Positions 24,077-32,019 of a stretch of 42,896 nucleotides of DNA are shown one piece after another. Below the pieces are notes generated by a model. It was not told the DNA's origin and made no database searches. It was given only the letters and a program-made list of their open reading frames with translations. Positions within the stretch are counted from its first letter, which is position 1. Each line of letters begins with the position of its first letter. The DNA is from Gemmatimonadota bacterium. Its GTDB lineage: Bacteria; Latescibacterota; UBA2968; UBA8231. The translations under genes were made by a program, and so were the position numbers. The stretch covers positions 1 through 42,896 of the forward strand of contig JABHFS010000194.1 of assembly GCA_018672475.1 (NCBI GenBank). Direction: 5' to 3'.

Positions 24077-24612
24077 ACTTGGATCTGCCGGTATTCTTGA
24101 CCGGGTTTATGGGCGTGGGCAAGAGCAAGATTGGGCTTGTCCTGGCGCGGCGGATGGGGCGTTTATTTTTTGACACCGACCAGATGGTCGAATTGCGCGC
24201 CGGCAAAGCCATATCGGCCATTTTCGCTGACGAAGGCGAAGAGAGCTTCCGTCGGCTCGAGCACGAGTGCGTGCTGGAGACCTGCGGTCGTTCGGACGTG
24301 GTGGTGGCCTTGGGTGGAGGAGCGATTACACGGACGAACAATATTGAAGCTGTGCGCGGTTCCGGGGTACTGGTCTGCCTGGAGGCGGATATCGATACCA
24401 TCTTTGCCCGCGTCGACCGACGCGATGATCGTCCGTTGCTGTTGGGTTTGGGGCCGGAGGAAAAGCGGGCCAAAATAGTAACCATGCTGCGCGAGCGCGC
24501 GCCCTTTTACGACCAGGCCCATTTCAAACTGCGCACCAGCGAAACGCAATCCCCCGAAAATACGGTCCGGGACCTTATCGAATTACTGGAGCACTGGCAT
24601 GCACAAAATTGA
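24073..24612 (+). CDS. aroK: Shikimate kinase
   Basis: A 179-residue kinase phosphorylating shikimate at the 3-hydroxyl. P-loop GFMGVGKS lies at 11-18, the shikimate-binding FDTDQMVE follows the next strand, then SFRRLEHE and the GGGA motif (VVALGGGAI). The lid region has RVDRRDDRPLL. GTG 24073 overlaps the stop of the zinc-ribbon gene, and its last 14 bases overlap the start of aroB. Confidence 0.93.
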   Translation: MNLDLPVFLTGFMGVGKSKIGLVLARRMGRLFFDTDQMVELRAGKAISAIFADEGEESFRRLEHECVLETCGRSDVVVALGGGAITRTNNIEAVRGSGVLVCLEADIDTIFARVDRRDDRPLLLGLGPEEKRAKIVTMLRERAPFYDQAHFKLRTSETQSPENTVRDLIELLEHWHAQN

Positions 24613-25696
24613 CATAGACATCGCGGGCGACATCTGCCCAGTTCGCATCGGCCACGATATTCTCGGTGAATTGGGCGGTCAATGCCGCGATTTGGGTTTG
24701 GGGCGGCAGGTCGCTCTGGTCTCTGACGAGGTCGTGGCGGAGCGCTATTTGCAACCGGCGGCCGAGAGTCTGCGCGCGGCCGGGTTCCAGGTCCTGGAAG
24801 TCGTCTATGCGGGGGGTGAGGGTTCGAAGAACCTGCAGGGGGCCGAGGGGATTTTCACGCGACTGATCGAGGCCGAGTTTGATCGCAGTACTTGGCTTGC
24901 GGCGTTGGGCGGGGGCGTGGTCGGCGATATGTCGGGTTTTGTTGCGTCGACTTATTTGCGCGGCATACCCTGTGTGCAGGTGCCGACAACCATCGTGTCG
25001 CAGGTCGATTCGAGCATCGGCGGCAAGACGGGGGTAAATCACGCGCTGGGCAAGAATTTGATCGGTGCCTTCTCGCAACCGCGTCTAGTGCTTATTGATA
25101 CCGATATGTTGCGTTCGCTGCCGCGGCGGGAAGTGGTTGGAGGTATGGCGGAGGTGGTCAAACACGCGCTAATCCGCGACGAGGAGATGTTCCACTTTTT
25201 GGAGGACCGTCTTGACGAGATAGTGGCGATGGAGCTAGACGCGGAGACGCTGGATTGGCTTATCGCTCGCAATGTCGGGATCAAGGCCGCGGTGGTTGCG
25301 GAGGACGAAAAGGAGGGGGGGCTGCGCGCGATCCTCAATTACGGCCATACGATAGGCCATGCGATCGAGGCGGCTACCGACTACGGTCGTTACAAACACG
25401 GCGAGGCGGTAATTTTGGGATTGATCGGCGCGGGAGAAATTGCGCGGCGGGAAGGGTTGTGGCCAGAAGAGGAAAGGCGTCGGCAGGATACGTTGCTGGA
25501 GCGTCTTGGAGTGCCCGAAGGGCTGTCGGAGGTTGGGGCCGAGCGTATTTTGGAGCGAACGAAGGCGGATAAGAAGCGAGTGGACGGGCGGTCGCGGTTG
25601 ATATTGGGTCGGCGGGTTGGGGAGGTGGAGATTGTGGAGGGGGTGGAGGATGATGTAGTGCGGTCGGGAATTGAGTATGTGCAGCAGAGGTATTGA
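24599..25696 (+). CDS. aroB: 3-dehydroquinate synthase
   Basis: A 365-residue NAD- and metal-dependent enzyme turning DAHP into 3-dehydroquinate. GGGVVGDMSGFVASTYLRG, PTTIVSQVDSSIGGKTGVN, GGMAEVVKHALI and the metal-site histidines in LNYGHTIGHAIE and KHGEAV are all in place. ATG 24599 overlaps the aroK 3' end by 14 bp. With aroK and aroE it supplies the common shikimate pathway; genes for DAHP synthase, dehydroquinase, chorismate synthase and a canonical aroA are not in the window. Confidence 0.95.
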   Translation: MHKIDIDIAGDICPVRIGHDILGELGGQCRDLGLGRQVALVSDEVVAERYLQPAAESLRAAGFQVLEVVYAGGEGSKNLQGAEGIFTRLIEAEFDRSTWLAALGGGVVGDMSGFVASTYLRGIPCVQVPTTIVSQVDSSIGGKTGVNHALGKNLIGAFSQPRLVLIDTDMLRSLPRREVVGGMAEVVKHALIRDEEMFHFLEDRLDEIVAMELDAETLDWLIARNVGIKAAVVAEDEKEGGLRAILNYGHTIGHAIEAATDYGRYKHGEAVILGLIGAGEIARREGLWPEEERRRQDTLLERLGVPEGLSEVGAERILERTKADKKRVDGRSRLILGRRVGEVEIVEGVEDDVVRSGIEYVQQRY

Positions 25697-25722
25697 GTAA
25701 ATACGCGTGTGGACGGGCAGAT

Positions 25723-25830
25723 CGAGGGTATGCCCGTGCTCATTACTCGCCGACCATCCCTGGTCGGATCCAGGGATAGAAGTCCGCTACGGGAATACCC
25801 TCGACCTGCCCTCCGGTAATGTAGTATCTT
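25723..25830 (+). repeat. Intergenic stem-loop element B (related to the one at 17994)
   Basis: Between aroB and rimO. The outer stem CGAGGGTATGCCCGT (25723-25737) pairs with ACGGGAATACCCTCG (25789-25803) at 14 of 15 positions. Inside, ATCCCTGG (25756-25763) and CCAGGGAT (25770-25777) form a perfect 8-bp hairpin with a 6-nt loop. The ordered words GCTCAT, CCGCTA, AATACCC and GACCT, and a CGGTAATGTAGT tail, are shared with element A. Confidence 0.6.
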
Positions 25831-25886
25831 ACGCAAGAGGCTTGCTCCTTAAAGTGGGCGGGATAAACCACAGAAAGCTCAATAGA

Positions 25887-27206
25887 GTGACTGAAAAAGA
25901 ACCGAAGAAGGTGCATTTGGTCAGTTTGGGGTGTCCGAAGAATACGGTGGACTCCGAGCGGATGTTGGGGCTTTTGCAGGGAAACGCGTATCAGATGACT
26001 GAGGCGGCGGAAGAGGCGGATGTGGTGGTGGTCAATACCTGTGGTTTTATCGGGCCGGCGAAGGAGGAGTCGATCGAGGCGATTATGGACGCGCACCGGC
26101 TCAAAGAGGAGGGCAAGTGCAAGGGGGTGGTCGTCACCGGCTGTCTTTCGACGCGTTATTACGAGGAATTGAAACAGGAGTTGGTGGAGGCCGATAAGTT
26201 GTTGACGATTGACGACGAGGTCGATATCGTGCGGCATGTCGACGAAGTTTTGGGCGTAGAGCGGCCGGAATATCTGTCTAGCTTGCCGAGGATGTCGCTG
26301 ACGCCCAAGCATTGGTCTTATCTGCGCATCTCGGACGGCTGTGACCACCAGTGCGCTTTTTGCGCCATCCCGTCGATCCGCGGTCGGCATAAGAGCGAGT
26401 CCGTCGAGCAGTTGGTGGAGGAGGCCGAGCGGCTGGCGGCTGGCGGGGTGCGGGAACTGGTGTTGGTCTCGCAGGATTCGGTGCGCTACGGGGCAGATCT
26501 CTACGGTCGGCCGCAGTTGGTGCGCCTGCTGGAGGCATTGGCCGGGGTGGAAGGAATCGAGTGGATGCGGTTGATGTACACCTATCCGGCCTTCTGGACC
26601 GAAGAGATGATCGATTTCTACGCGTCGTGCGAGAAAATGTGCAACTATATCGATATGCCGTTGCAGCATATCGCCGATCCGGTGCTCAAGCGCATGAAGC
26701 GGGCGACGACCCACAAAAAGACGGTCGATCTCTTAACCCGGCTCCGGGAGAGGCTGCCGGGCGTTGGCTTGCGCTCGACCTTTATCCTCGGTTTCCCCGG
26801 CGAGACCGACGAAGATTTCGACGAGCTGCTTGCGTTTGTCGAAGAGACGCGCTTTGACCACGTGTCGGGTTTTCTCTACTCGCCGGAAGAGGGTACTTCC
26901 GCCTTCGTGCTCGGCGATGACGTGGATGCGTCGGTCAAAGAGGCCCGCTATAGTCAACTGACGCAATTGCATGAGCGGATCGCCACCGAGAAGAACGATG
27001 CCCTTATCGGCACGCGGCAGACTGTGTTGGTCGATTCTAGGGACGACGAGGTCTATTACGCGCGCATGGAGCGCGATGCGCCGGAGATCGACGGCCAGGT
27101 CGTCATCGACGAAGGCGAGGCCGAAGTGGGCTCCTTCATCGAAGTGGAAATCACCGATGCCACGCCCTATGATCTCAACGGTCGCGTGGTGGGGAAGCCG
27201 CGTTGA
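25887..27206 (+). CDS. rimO: Ribosomal protein S12 methylthiotransferase
   Basis: A 439-residue radical SAM enzyme that methylthiolates the conserved aspartate of ribosomal protein S12. The N-terminal MTTase domain has C16, C52 and C86 (SLGCPKNTVDSE, NTCGFI, TGCLSTRYYEEL). The radical SAM cluster is C152, C156 and C159 in CDHQCAFC, and a C-terminal TRAM domain runs to the end. The SLGCPKN start distinguishes it from MiaB. GTG 25887 gives the expected short N-terminus; the frame is open to 25707 but passes through stem-loop element B. The stop overlaps the next gene. Confidence 0.93.
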   Translation: MTEKEPKKVHLVSLGCPKNTVDSERMLGLLQGNAYQMTEAAEEADVVVVNTCGFIGPAKEESIEAIMDAHRLKEEGKCKGVVVTGCLSTRYYEELKQELVEADKLLTIDDEVDIVRHVDEVLGVERPEYLSSLPRMSLTPKHWSYLRISDGCDHQCAFCAIPSIRGRHKSESVEQLVEEAERLAAGGVRELVLVSQDSVRYGADLYGRPQLVRLLEALAGVEGIEWMRLMYTYPAFWTEEMIDFYASCEKMCNYIDMPLQHIADPVLKRMKRATTHKKTVDLLTRLRERLPGVGLRSTFILGFPGETDEDFDELLAFVEETRFDHVSGFLYSPEEGTSAFVLGDDVDASVKEARYSQLTQLHERIATEKNDALIGTRQTVLVDSRDDEVYYARMERDAPEIDGQVVIDEGEAEVGSFIEVEITDATPYDLNGRVVGKPR

Positions 27207-27538
27207 GCATGAATAAGAAGAAACCGAGTGAGATACAGATAGACCGCCATGCGGGCGAATTGGTCATTCTCTGGCGTGACGGCAGCGAGGGCCGTTATGC
27301 ATTGGAGGAGTTAAGGCGCGGATGTCCTTGTGCCCAGTGTAGGGAAGTGCGTGGCGAGGGCGACGGAGTGAACGCGGGTGGGCTGACGCTATTGAACCCG
27401 GAGGCTATTTCGGCGACGGCGGTAGTGAAGGGGTTCAGCTACGTTGGACGCTATGGGATTCGCATCGAATGGGAAGACGGGCACGACCACGGCATTTATA
27501 CCTTTGATTTTTTTCGTGAGGTGGACGCCGAAGGGTAG
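27203..27538 (+). CDS. DUF971 family protein (gamma-butyrobetaine hydroxylase-like N-terminal domain)
   Basis: A 111-residue protein of the GBBH-like N-terminal/DUF971 family: EIQIDRHAGELVILWRDG, then RRGCPCAQCRE with three cysteines, and GRYGIRIEWEDGHDHGIY. In eukaryotic hydroxylases this domain binds zinc; bacterial stand-alone versions often sit near iron-sulfur or Mrp-type genes, which fits the radical SAM enzyme rimO upstream. The start is TTG 27203, overlapping the rimO stop; ATG 27209 two codons on is equally plausible. A terminator follows about 95 bp downstream. Confidence 0.82.
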   Translation: MSMNKKKPSEIQIDRHAGELVILWRDGSEGRYALEELRRGCPCAQCREVRGEGDGVNAGGLTLLNPEAISATAVVKGFSYVGRYGIRIEWEDGHDHGIYTFDFFREVDAEG

Positions 27539-27632
27539 GAGTTGGGGGCGCTTTGCAGACCTGCCTCTGGGATTAAGTTCTGGCCAGCGGAGAGCTTAAC
27601 TTTTCGGTAGGGCCTCAAATATTGGCAAAGAC

Positions 27633-27658
27633 AACCACCCTTGCGGGTGGTTTTTTTT
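27633..27658 (+). terminator. Rho-independent terminator after the argS-rimO operon
   Basis: AACCACCC (27633-27640), a TTGC loop, GGGTGGTT (27645-27652) and a run of T through 27658. On the minus strand it overlaps the stop codon of the vWA gene, so the convergent transcripts end almost together. Confidence 0.9.
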
Positions 27659-29744
27659 ATGCTGCTGCACGTGTTTGCACGTCGCGAGGGGCGCGGGCTA
27701 TCCATTGTTCTAAGACCATAAGGGCTATGGCTAAGAGCAGGAATTCGCGCCAGAATTCGCGACCGTAGCGATTGCCCAGGACGGCGAGACGGAGGTCGTC
27801 GTTGGGGTGCAGGAAGTGCAGGTCGGCACCTGCAAATAGGTTGCGGACCCGCTCGGTATCGATGGGGGTGAGATCGGATTCGCGAGTGTCGAGGTTGACG
27901 GCGAAGAGATCTATTATCTCTCCTTCGGTTCGCAGGCGCCAGATACCAGCCTCGCGGACCGAGGGAATTTTCCATAGATACTGGCTGCCGACGCGCTCGG
28001 ATTCGAGGCGCAGGCGTTCTCCGGAGGGGGTTTCGGCTTCGATGGCTGTTTCGAGCTCGACATCGCTCAGGTGGCGGTAGACGGTCTCTCCGACGAGGTA
28101 GGAGGTTCGGCGGTCCGGTGACAGGCTCAGTTCGCGTACGAGCCGGTGTAGCATGGGAGCGAAGAGGCCGTGCAGGTGCAAGTCGTTCCACTGTGGATCG
28201 AGGGGGAAGGCGGAGAGCGCAGTGCGACCTTGCTCTTTCCAGGCCATGGCCATGGCGAGTTGTCCGTCGGTGAAGCGGATTAAGGGCAGGAGGTCGGTTG
28301 TGGGATCCATCGCGAAACTGGCGTAGAAGTGGGGCTGGTCGGCAGTGCGGTCGGAAAGCAGGTTGGCGAAAAGCGGGTGGTGCAGTTCTGTCGGGTCGAG
28401 GGTTTGGTAGGTCTCCGCGTCCAGTGGGGTACCGATGAGTTCCTTGAAGTGGGTTGGAATCAGGCTGGGCAGCAGGTCGCGGTTGTAATAGCTGAGATCG
28501 CTGTGCGGCCCCGGGAAAATTACCAGTCCGCCTCCGGCGGCGACGAATTCAGTCAAGAGCGTCTTCTGCACCGGGTTTAATCTTTCGAGATTGCACAGCA
28601 CGACGACATTTACCCCGGTCAGGATATCGCCGTCGAGGGCGGAAAACAGGCCGGTGCGTATTTCGAAGGCTGGATCGGAAAATGTCGCCGCGGAGAGCGC
28701 GCGACGAGGATAGTAAGTATCGTCGGGGCGCGCGCCCAATAGCAGGGCGGTGATTTTGCTCGGGAGATCGACGGTGAAATAGCGGCGATTGTCGATTGAG
28801 AGGGCGTCCTCCTCAAGGGCAAGATGCCCGCTTAACCTTCCGGCACCGCGCGGCGAGAAGTTAAAATCGACCTGGATCGTGTCTGTCGGTCTGAGGTCGA
28901 CGCTCTTGCGGCGCAGACGTTCGCCTTCGACAAAGAGGTCAAGGCTCGCGTTTACGAGCGGGGTGGAGCCAGTATATGCGAGCTCTACCTGCACACCGGT
29001 TTTGCCGCTGGCGGCGAGCATCCAGCTAGGGGTTTTAATATTCTTGATATAAGCATTGGGGCGCGCCGGGATTTGCGGAGCGGTGATGTATACGCGCGTG
29101 TCGGAATATAGCCGGCCTAGGTCCCCCAATTGAAGCTGGTCCCAATTGTGCAGGGAGAGATCGGTGAAGAGGAAGAGTTCGCGGTCGAGTTCTGGATGCC
29201 GGTCCAGGTATTGCGCTGCCCCATAGAGCGCGGTGCGCAGATCCGTCGCTTCCTGCCCGGGTGTGAGCTCGGTTATGCGCTCTGCCAAGTGCGCTAGGTC
29301 ACCTTCAAGGAGTGGCTGGGGGTGTCCGGCAAAAGGTTGCACGGTGACGCGGTCGTGCGGGGAGAAAACATCCGTCAAGCTGAGGAGCTGCTTTTGCAGC
29401 TGGTCAAAAAGGGCTCCTGAGGGCAGACGGTAACGGGTGCTGTAGGATTGGTCGATCAGTACGTGGGCGGTGACTGGGAGGGTTCCGCCGCCCACGTCGC
29501 CGTCGGTATCATAGGTCGGGCGGGCGAAAGCGCAGACGATTAACGCGACGATCAGCGTGCGCAATAGCAGGACCAGCCATTGGCGAATCTGGATTCGCCG
29601 CATGCGGTTTTGGTGCAACTGGCGCAGAAAGGTGAGGTCGCTAAAGGGATGGGGCCGGGCTCGTCCCCGGTGCAGGAGGTGGATCGCTAGTGGCAGGGCC
29701 GCCGCCACTAGCCCTGCGAGAATGGCGGGGTTGAGGAACTGCAA
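27657..29744 (-). CDS. BatA-like membrane protein with vWA and GATase-like domains
   Basis: A 695-residue inner-membrane protein. The aerotolerance-regulator N-terminal domain (FLNPAILAGLVAAALPLAIHLL) and a second membrane helix at about 56-74 are followed by a vWA domain with an intact MIDAS DxSxS (D98-S100-S102). Then come a beta-rich region and a GATase1-like fold (ALLLGARPDDTYYPRRAL, VVVLCNLERL, FVAAGGGLVIFPG), and a last hydrophobic segment near residue 670. This architecture is common beside MoxR/DUF58 genes, but none are here. The start is TTG 29744, giving the family-typical MQFLNP. It follows ptsN by 18 bp. Confidence 0.83.
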   Translation of the reverse strand: MQFLNPAILAGLVAAALPLAIHLLHRGRARPHPFSDLTFLRQLHQNRMRRIQIRQWLVLLLRTLIVALIVCAFARPTYDTDGDVGGGTLPVTAHVLIDQSYSTRYRLPSGALFDQLQKQLLSLTDVFSPHDRVTVQPFAGHPQPLLEGDLAHLAERITELTPGQEATDLRTALYGAAQYLDRHPELDRELFLFTDLSLHNWDQLQLGDLGRLYSDTRVYITAPQIPARPNAYIKNIKTPSWMLAASGKTGVQVELAYTGSTPLVNASLDLFVEGERLRRKSVDLRPTDTIQVDFNFSPRGAGRLSGHLALEEDALSIDNRRYFTVDLPSKITALLLGARPDDTYYPRRALSAATFSDPAFEIRTGLFSALDGDILTGVNVVVLCNLERLNPVQKTLLTEFVAAGGGLVIFPGPHSDLSYYNRDLLPSLIPTHFKELIGTPLDAETYQTLDPTELHHPLFANLLSDRTADQPHFYASFAMDPTTDLLPLIRFTDGQLAMAMAWKEQGRTALSAFPLDPQWNDLHLHGLFAPMLHRLVRELSLSPDRRTSYLVGETVYRHLSDVELETAIEAETPSGERLRLESERVGSQYLWKIPSVREAGIWRLRTEGEIIDLFAVNLDTRESDLTPIDTERVRNLFAGADLHFLHPNDDLRLAVLGNRYGREFWREFLLLAIALMVLEQWIARAPRDVQTRAAA

Positions 29745-29762
29745 GGCAGAGGTGGTGGGTTT

Positions 29763-30239
29763 TTAGCCGACGGAAGGGGGCGTATTGCGCTCTTCGAATT
29801 CGATGATTTCGATGATTTCGGCGGATGATCCGGCGGCGATGAGCTTCTTTTTGAAGTCGTCGTTTTTGAGCAGGCGCGAAATGCGCGCCAGGGCCTTGAT
29901 GTGGGGCCCGGAAACATTAGCGGGTGAAACCAACAAGAAGAATACGTAGGCCGGCTCGCCGTCGAGGGCTTCAAAGTCGACGCCCCGTCGCTGGGTGCCC
30001 AAGGCCGCGACCAGCTTCACTACGGCGTCGGACTTGCCGTGGGGGATGGCGATACCGTCGCCAATGCCAGTACTCATGATCTTTTCGCGCTCAAGTACGG
30101 CTTGCAGGACTTTTTCACGGTCCGTAATGGCGTCGTCGATCGCGAGCGAGTTAACTAGCTCAGCGATGATATCCTCTTTGGTTTCTCCCTTGAGGTCGAC
30201 AATCGTAGAATCGGATGACAAAATATCCAGGAGGGTCAT
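29763..30239 (-). CDS. ptsN: PTS EIIA domain protein (PtsN, nitrogen-regulatory type)
   Basis: A 158-residue EIIA of the fructose/mannitol-Ntr class. The phosphorylation site is H67 in GDGIAIPHGK, preceded by VLEREKIMSTGIG and followed by YVFFLLVSPANVSGPHIKALARI. It has no fused EIIB or EIIC, which points to a regulatory rather than transport role. ATG 30239 follows GGAG. It is the first gene of a two-gene minus-strand operon with the BatA-like gene and is divergent from the second glycan cluster. Confidence 0.9.
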   Translation of the reverse strand: MTLLDILSSDSTIVDLKGETKEDIIAELVNSLAIDDAITDREKVLQAVLEREKIMSTGIGDGIAIPHGKSDAVVKLVAALGTQRRGVDFEALDGEPAYVFFLLVSPANVSGPHIKALARISRLLKNDDFKKKLIAAGSSAEIIEIIEFEERNTPPSVG

Positions 30240-30271
30240 TCTTTATTTCTCCGCAGGTGGTGTGCTGGGAA

Positions 30272-30299
30272 AATAAACGATCCGTGTGGCATTAGTCAA
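30272..30299 (-). promoter_or_regulatory. Promoter of ptsN
   Basis: On the minus strand TTGACT (30299-30294) and TTTATT (30277-30272) are 16 bp apart, about 32 bp before the ptsN start. Confidence 0.4.
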
Positions 30300-30362
30300 C
30301 ACTCGCGATACGCGCTATGGGGTATTACGCCGGGTTCAATGTCGATAGTGTTGAGTTTTTAG

Positions 30363-30390
30363 TTGACGCAATCGGGGGGTTACGTACATT
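30363..30390 (+). promoter_or_regulatory. Promoter of the second glycan cluster
   Basis: TTGACG (30363-30368), 16 bp, TACATT (30385-30390). The segment TTACGTACATT (30380-30390) is identical to that in the promoter at 1803-1831, and both -35 boxes read TTGACGC. A transcript would start near 30397 and carry a structured leader of about 93 nt. Confidence 0.55.
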
Positions 30391-30419
30391 CGAGACGGCC
30401 TGTATGGGCGTTGCATCGC

Positions 30420-30485
30420 GCGTAATTCCTCAAGGAATTCACACGCCCTCCGATAGACTTAGTAGGACTATTACACTTCGGAGGG
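30420..30485 (+). promoter_or_regulatory. Leader hairpins masking the ribosome site of the 63-aa ORF
   Basis: First hairpin: AATTCC (30424-30429) with GGAATT (30434-30439), extended by GCGT (30420-30423) with ACGC (30443-30446). Second: CCCTCCGA (30446-30453) pairs perfectly with TCGGAGGG (30478-30485), burying the Shine-Dalgarno of ATG 30490. The stems share base 30446, so they touch or compete. Confidence 0.5.
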
Positions 30486-30489
30486 GAAG

Positions 30490-30681
30490 ATGTCGCAGCC
30501 CGCTTTATATATAGACAGGCTCATGTCAGATCGAAGCACCACGCTTTTTCGGGCTGTGTACGCACGAGAGTTGGCGCTGGATGATTACGCGCAGCTGGTC
30601 GAAGAGGTGTTGGATCCGGATATGGCGTTTTTTCTCAGGAATTCGTACCGATCCCTGGCCCATACCGAGGGAAGCGACTGA
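30490..30681 (+). CDS. Small hypothetical protein, 63 residues
   Basis: An unrecognised small frame with a strong Shine-Dalgarno (GGAGGGG, 4 nt before ATG 30490), itself enclosed in a hairpin. The product is mixed and soluble-looking, with no signal peptide, membrane segment or cysteine motif; ELALDDYAQLVEEVLDPDMA is predicted helical by eye. It is the first frame after the 30363 promoter and lies 60 bp before the GT4, in the same frame but separated by two stops. It may be a real small protein or a translated leader that controls the cluster. Confidence 0.4.
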   Translation: MSQPALYIDRLMSDRSTTLFRAVYARELALDDYAQLVEEVLDPDMAFFLRNSYRSLAHTEGSD

Positions 30682-30697
30682 ACCGCTAAGATCGCTC

Positions 30698-30737
30698 GCC
30701 CTTCCGTCGGCTAGGATTTCCTCGTTACGCGGAGGGC
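30698..30737 (+). promoter_or_regulatory. Hairpin masking the ribosome site of the GT4 gene
   Basis: GCCCTTCCG (30698-30706) pairs with CGGAGGGC (30730-30737) over 8 bp with one bulged T. The 3' arm contains GGAGGG, the only good Shine-Dalgarno for the following glycosyltransferase. The logic repeats that of the hairpin at 30446-30485. Confidence 0.5.
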
Positions 30738-30741
30738 TACA

Positions 30742-32019
30742 ACGGGGACGCCGCGCACCGTATTCTGTATCGCTTACCACTATCCGCCGGTCCAATCGGC
30801 AGGTATAGAGCGAACTCGCCACTTTTTGCGCTACCTGCCCGATTTCGGCTATAGCGCCCAGGTGTTGACTACCTCTGCTTTCGGTGGTCGCGAAGACGAG
30901 GGCGTATTGCGCGCCTGGGAGCCGCTGGCGGCCTATCGCTGGCTCTTTAATAAAGAGGTCCGCGGCGGTCGAGCTCCTTCTACTAATCGCACCCGTCCCG
31001 GCTTGCTGCGCAGGCTGGGGCGTCTATGTTTGGTCCCCGACCTGCAAGTGACTTGGATACCCTTTGCTTTTTGGCGGGCATTGCGCGCCTTGCGGCGTGG
31101 AAAACCCGATCTAATCTATTCGAGTTATCCCCCCGCCAGCGCTCATCTATTGGGCTTATTGCTCAAAAGACAGACCGATTTGCCTTGGGTGGCGGATTTT
31201 CGCGATTCCTGGATTTACGATCCGCTCGATCCGGAGCTGCAGGAGAGCCCCTATCGCTGGGCGCTCGAGACCCGGCTCGAAGAGGCCGTACTGCGCTCGG
31301 CCGACGCGATAGTAGTTGCGACGGAAGCCGTCGCTGAACATCTCCGATTGACCTATCCGGAAGCGGCCGAACGCATATATGTAATAACCAACGGTTTTGA
31401 GCCGGGGGATTTCCCGCGTTCGGATCCGCCCCCTGTAGGCGACCCTCTGCGCATTGCGCATACCGGGTCTTTTTCGATCAGCCACCCGCAACGCACGCCG
31501 CAACCGCTGTTTTTGGCGCTGAAAGATATGTTGGCCGATGACCCTTCTTGGGCGCAGCGACTGCATTTCGATTTGGTGGGAGCGCTCAGTGAAGAAGAAC
31601 AGCGTGCGGCGCAAGAGTTAGTTGAAGCGGGGTTATTGCATCTCGAAGGGCCGCAAGCGCGCGCAGAGGCGATCGCCTACCAGCAACGCGCACACGTTTT
31701 GCTGCTGGTCGATCACGCGCGGCCTTGGGTCTCGAGTAATGTGCCCGGCAAATTCTACGAATATTTGGCCGCCGAACGGCCGGTGTTGGCGTTGGGCAGC
31801 GAGGGGATGGTGCAGCGGATGGTGCGCGAATTGCAGGCTGGGGTATTCGCCCGCATCGACGATCCGGTCGCGATCCGCAAAACCATCGAGGAACTATACG
31901 ACCGTTTTTGCCGAGGCGAACTCGCCGTCCGTCGCGATCCGCATTTTTTACAGCCTTATCACCGGCGCGAGCTCACTCGTTCGTTGGCACAGGTTTTCGA
32001 TCACTTGGTGCAATCATGA
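30742..32019 (+). CDS. GT4 family glycosyltransferase, start codon apparently ACG
   Basis: A GT-B fold transferase of about 425 residues. The donor half has WVADFRDSW, the central part ITNGFEPGDFP and IAHTGSFS, and the C-terminal HVLLLVDHA...VPGKFYEYLAAERPVLALG is the nucleotide-sugar site with the family glutamate. The first canonical start in frame is TTG 30826, but typical GT4 N-terminal sequence lies before it (VFCIAYHYPPVQSAGIERTR, from 30760), including the glycine loop. The frame is open from 30715 with no ATG, GTG or TTG. GGAGGG at 30731-30736 points to ACG at 30742, so either the start is non-canonical or a base is wrong. The TGA overlaps the next ATG. Confidence 0.82.
   Translation, partial: TGTPRTVFCIAYHYPPVQSAGIERTRHFLRYLPDFGYSAQVLTTSAFGGREDEGVLRAWEPLAAYRWLFNKEVRGGRAPSTNRTRPGLLRRLGRLCLVPDLQVTWIPFAFWRALRALRRGKPDLIYSSYPPASAHLLGLLLKRQTDLPWVADFRDSWIYDPLDPELQESPYRWALETRLEEAVLRSADAIVVATEAVAEHLRLTYPEAAERIYVITNGFEPGDFPRSDPPPVGDPLRIAHTGSFSISHPQRTPQPLFLALKDMLADDPSWAQRLHFDLVGALSEEEQRAAQELVEAGLLHLEGPQARAEAIAYQQRAHVLLLVDHARPWVSSNVPGKFYEYLAAERPVLALGSEGMVQRMVRELQAGVFARIDDPVAIRKTIEELYDRFCRGELAVRRDPHFLQPYHRRELTRSLAQVFDHLVQS

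Noticed and set aside
30317..30514. 65-codon frame upstream of the second glycan cluster
   Set aside because: No ribosome site; it covers the promoter and leader hairpins and overlaps the better-supported start at 30490.
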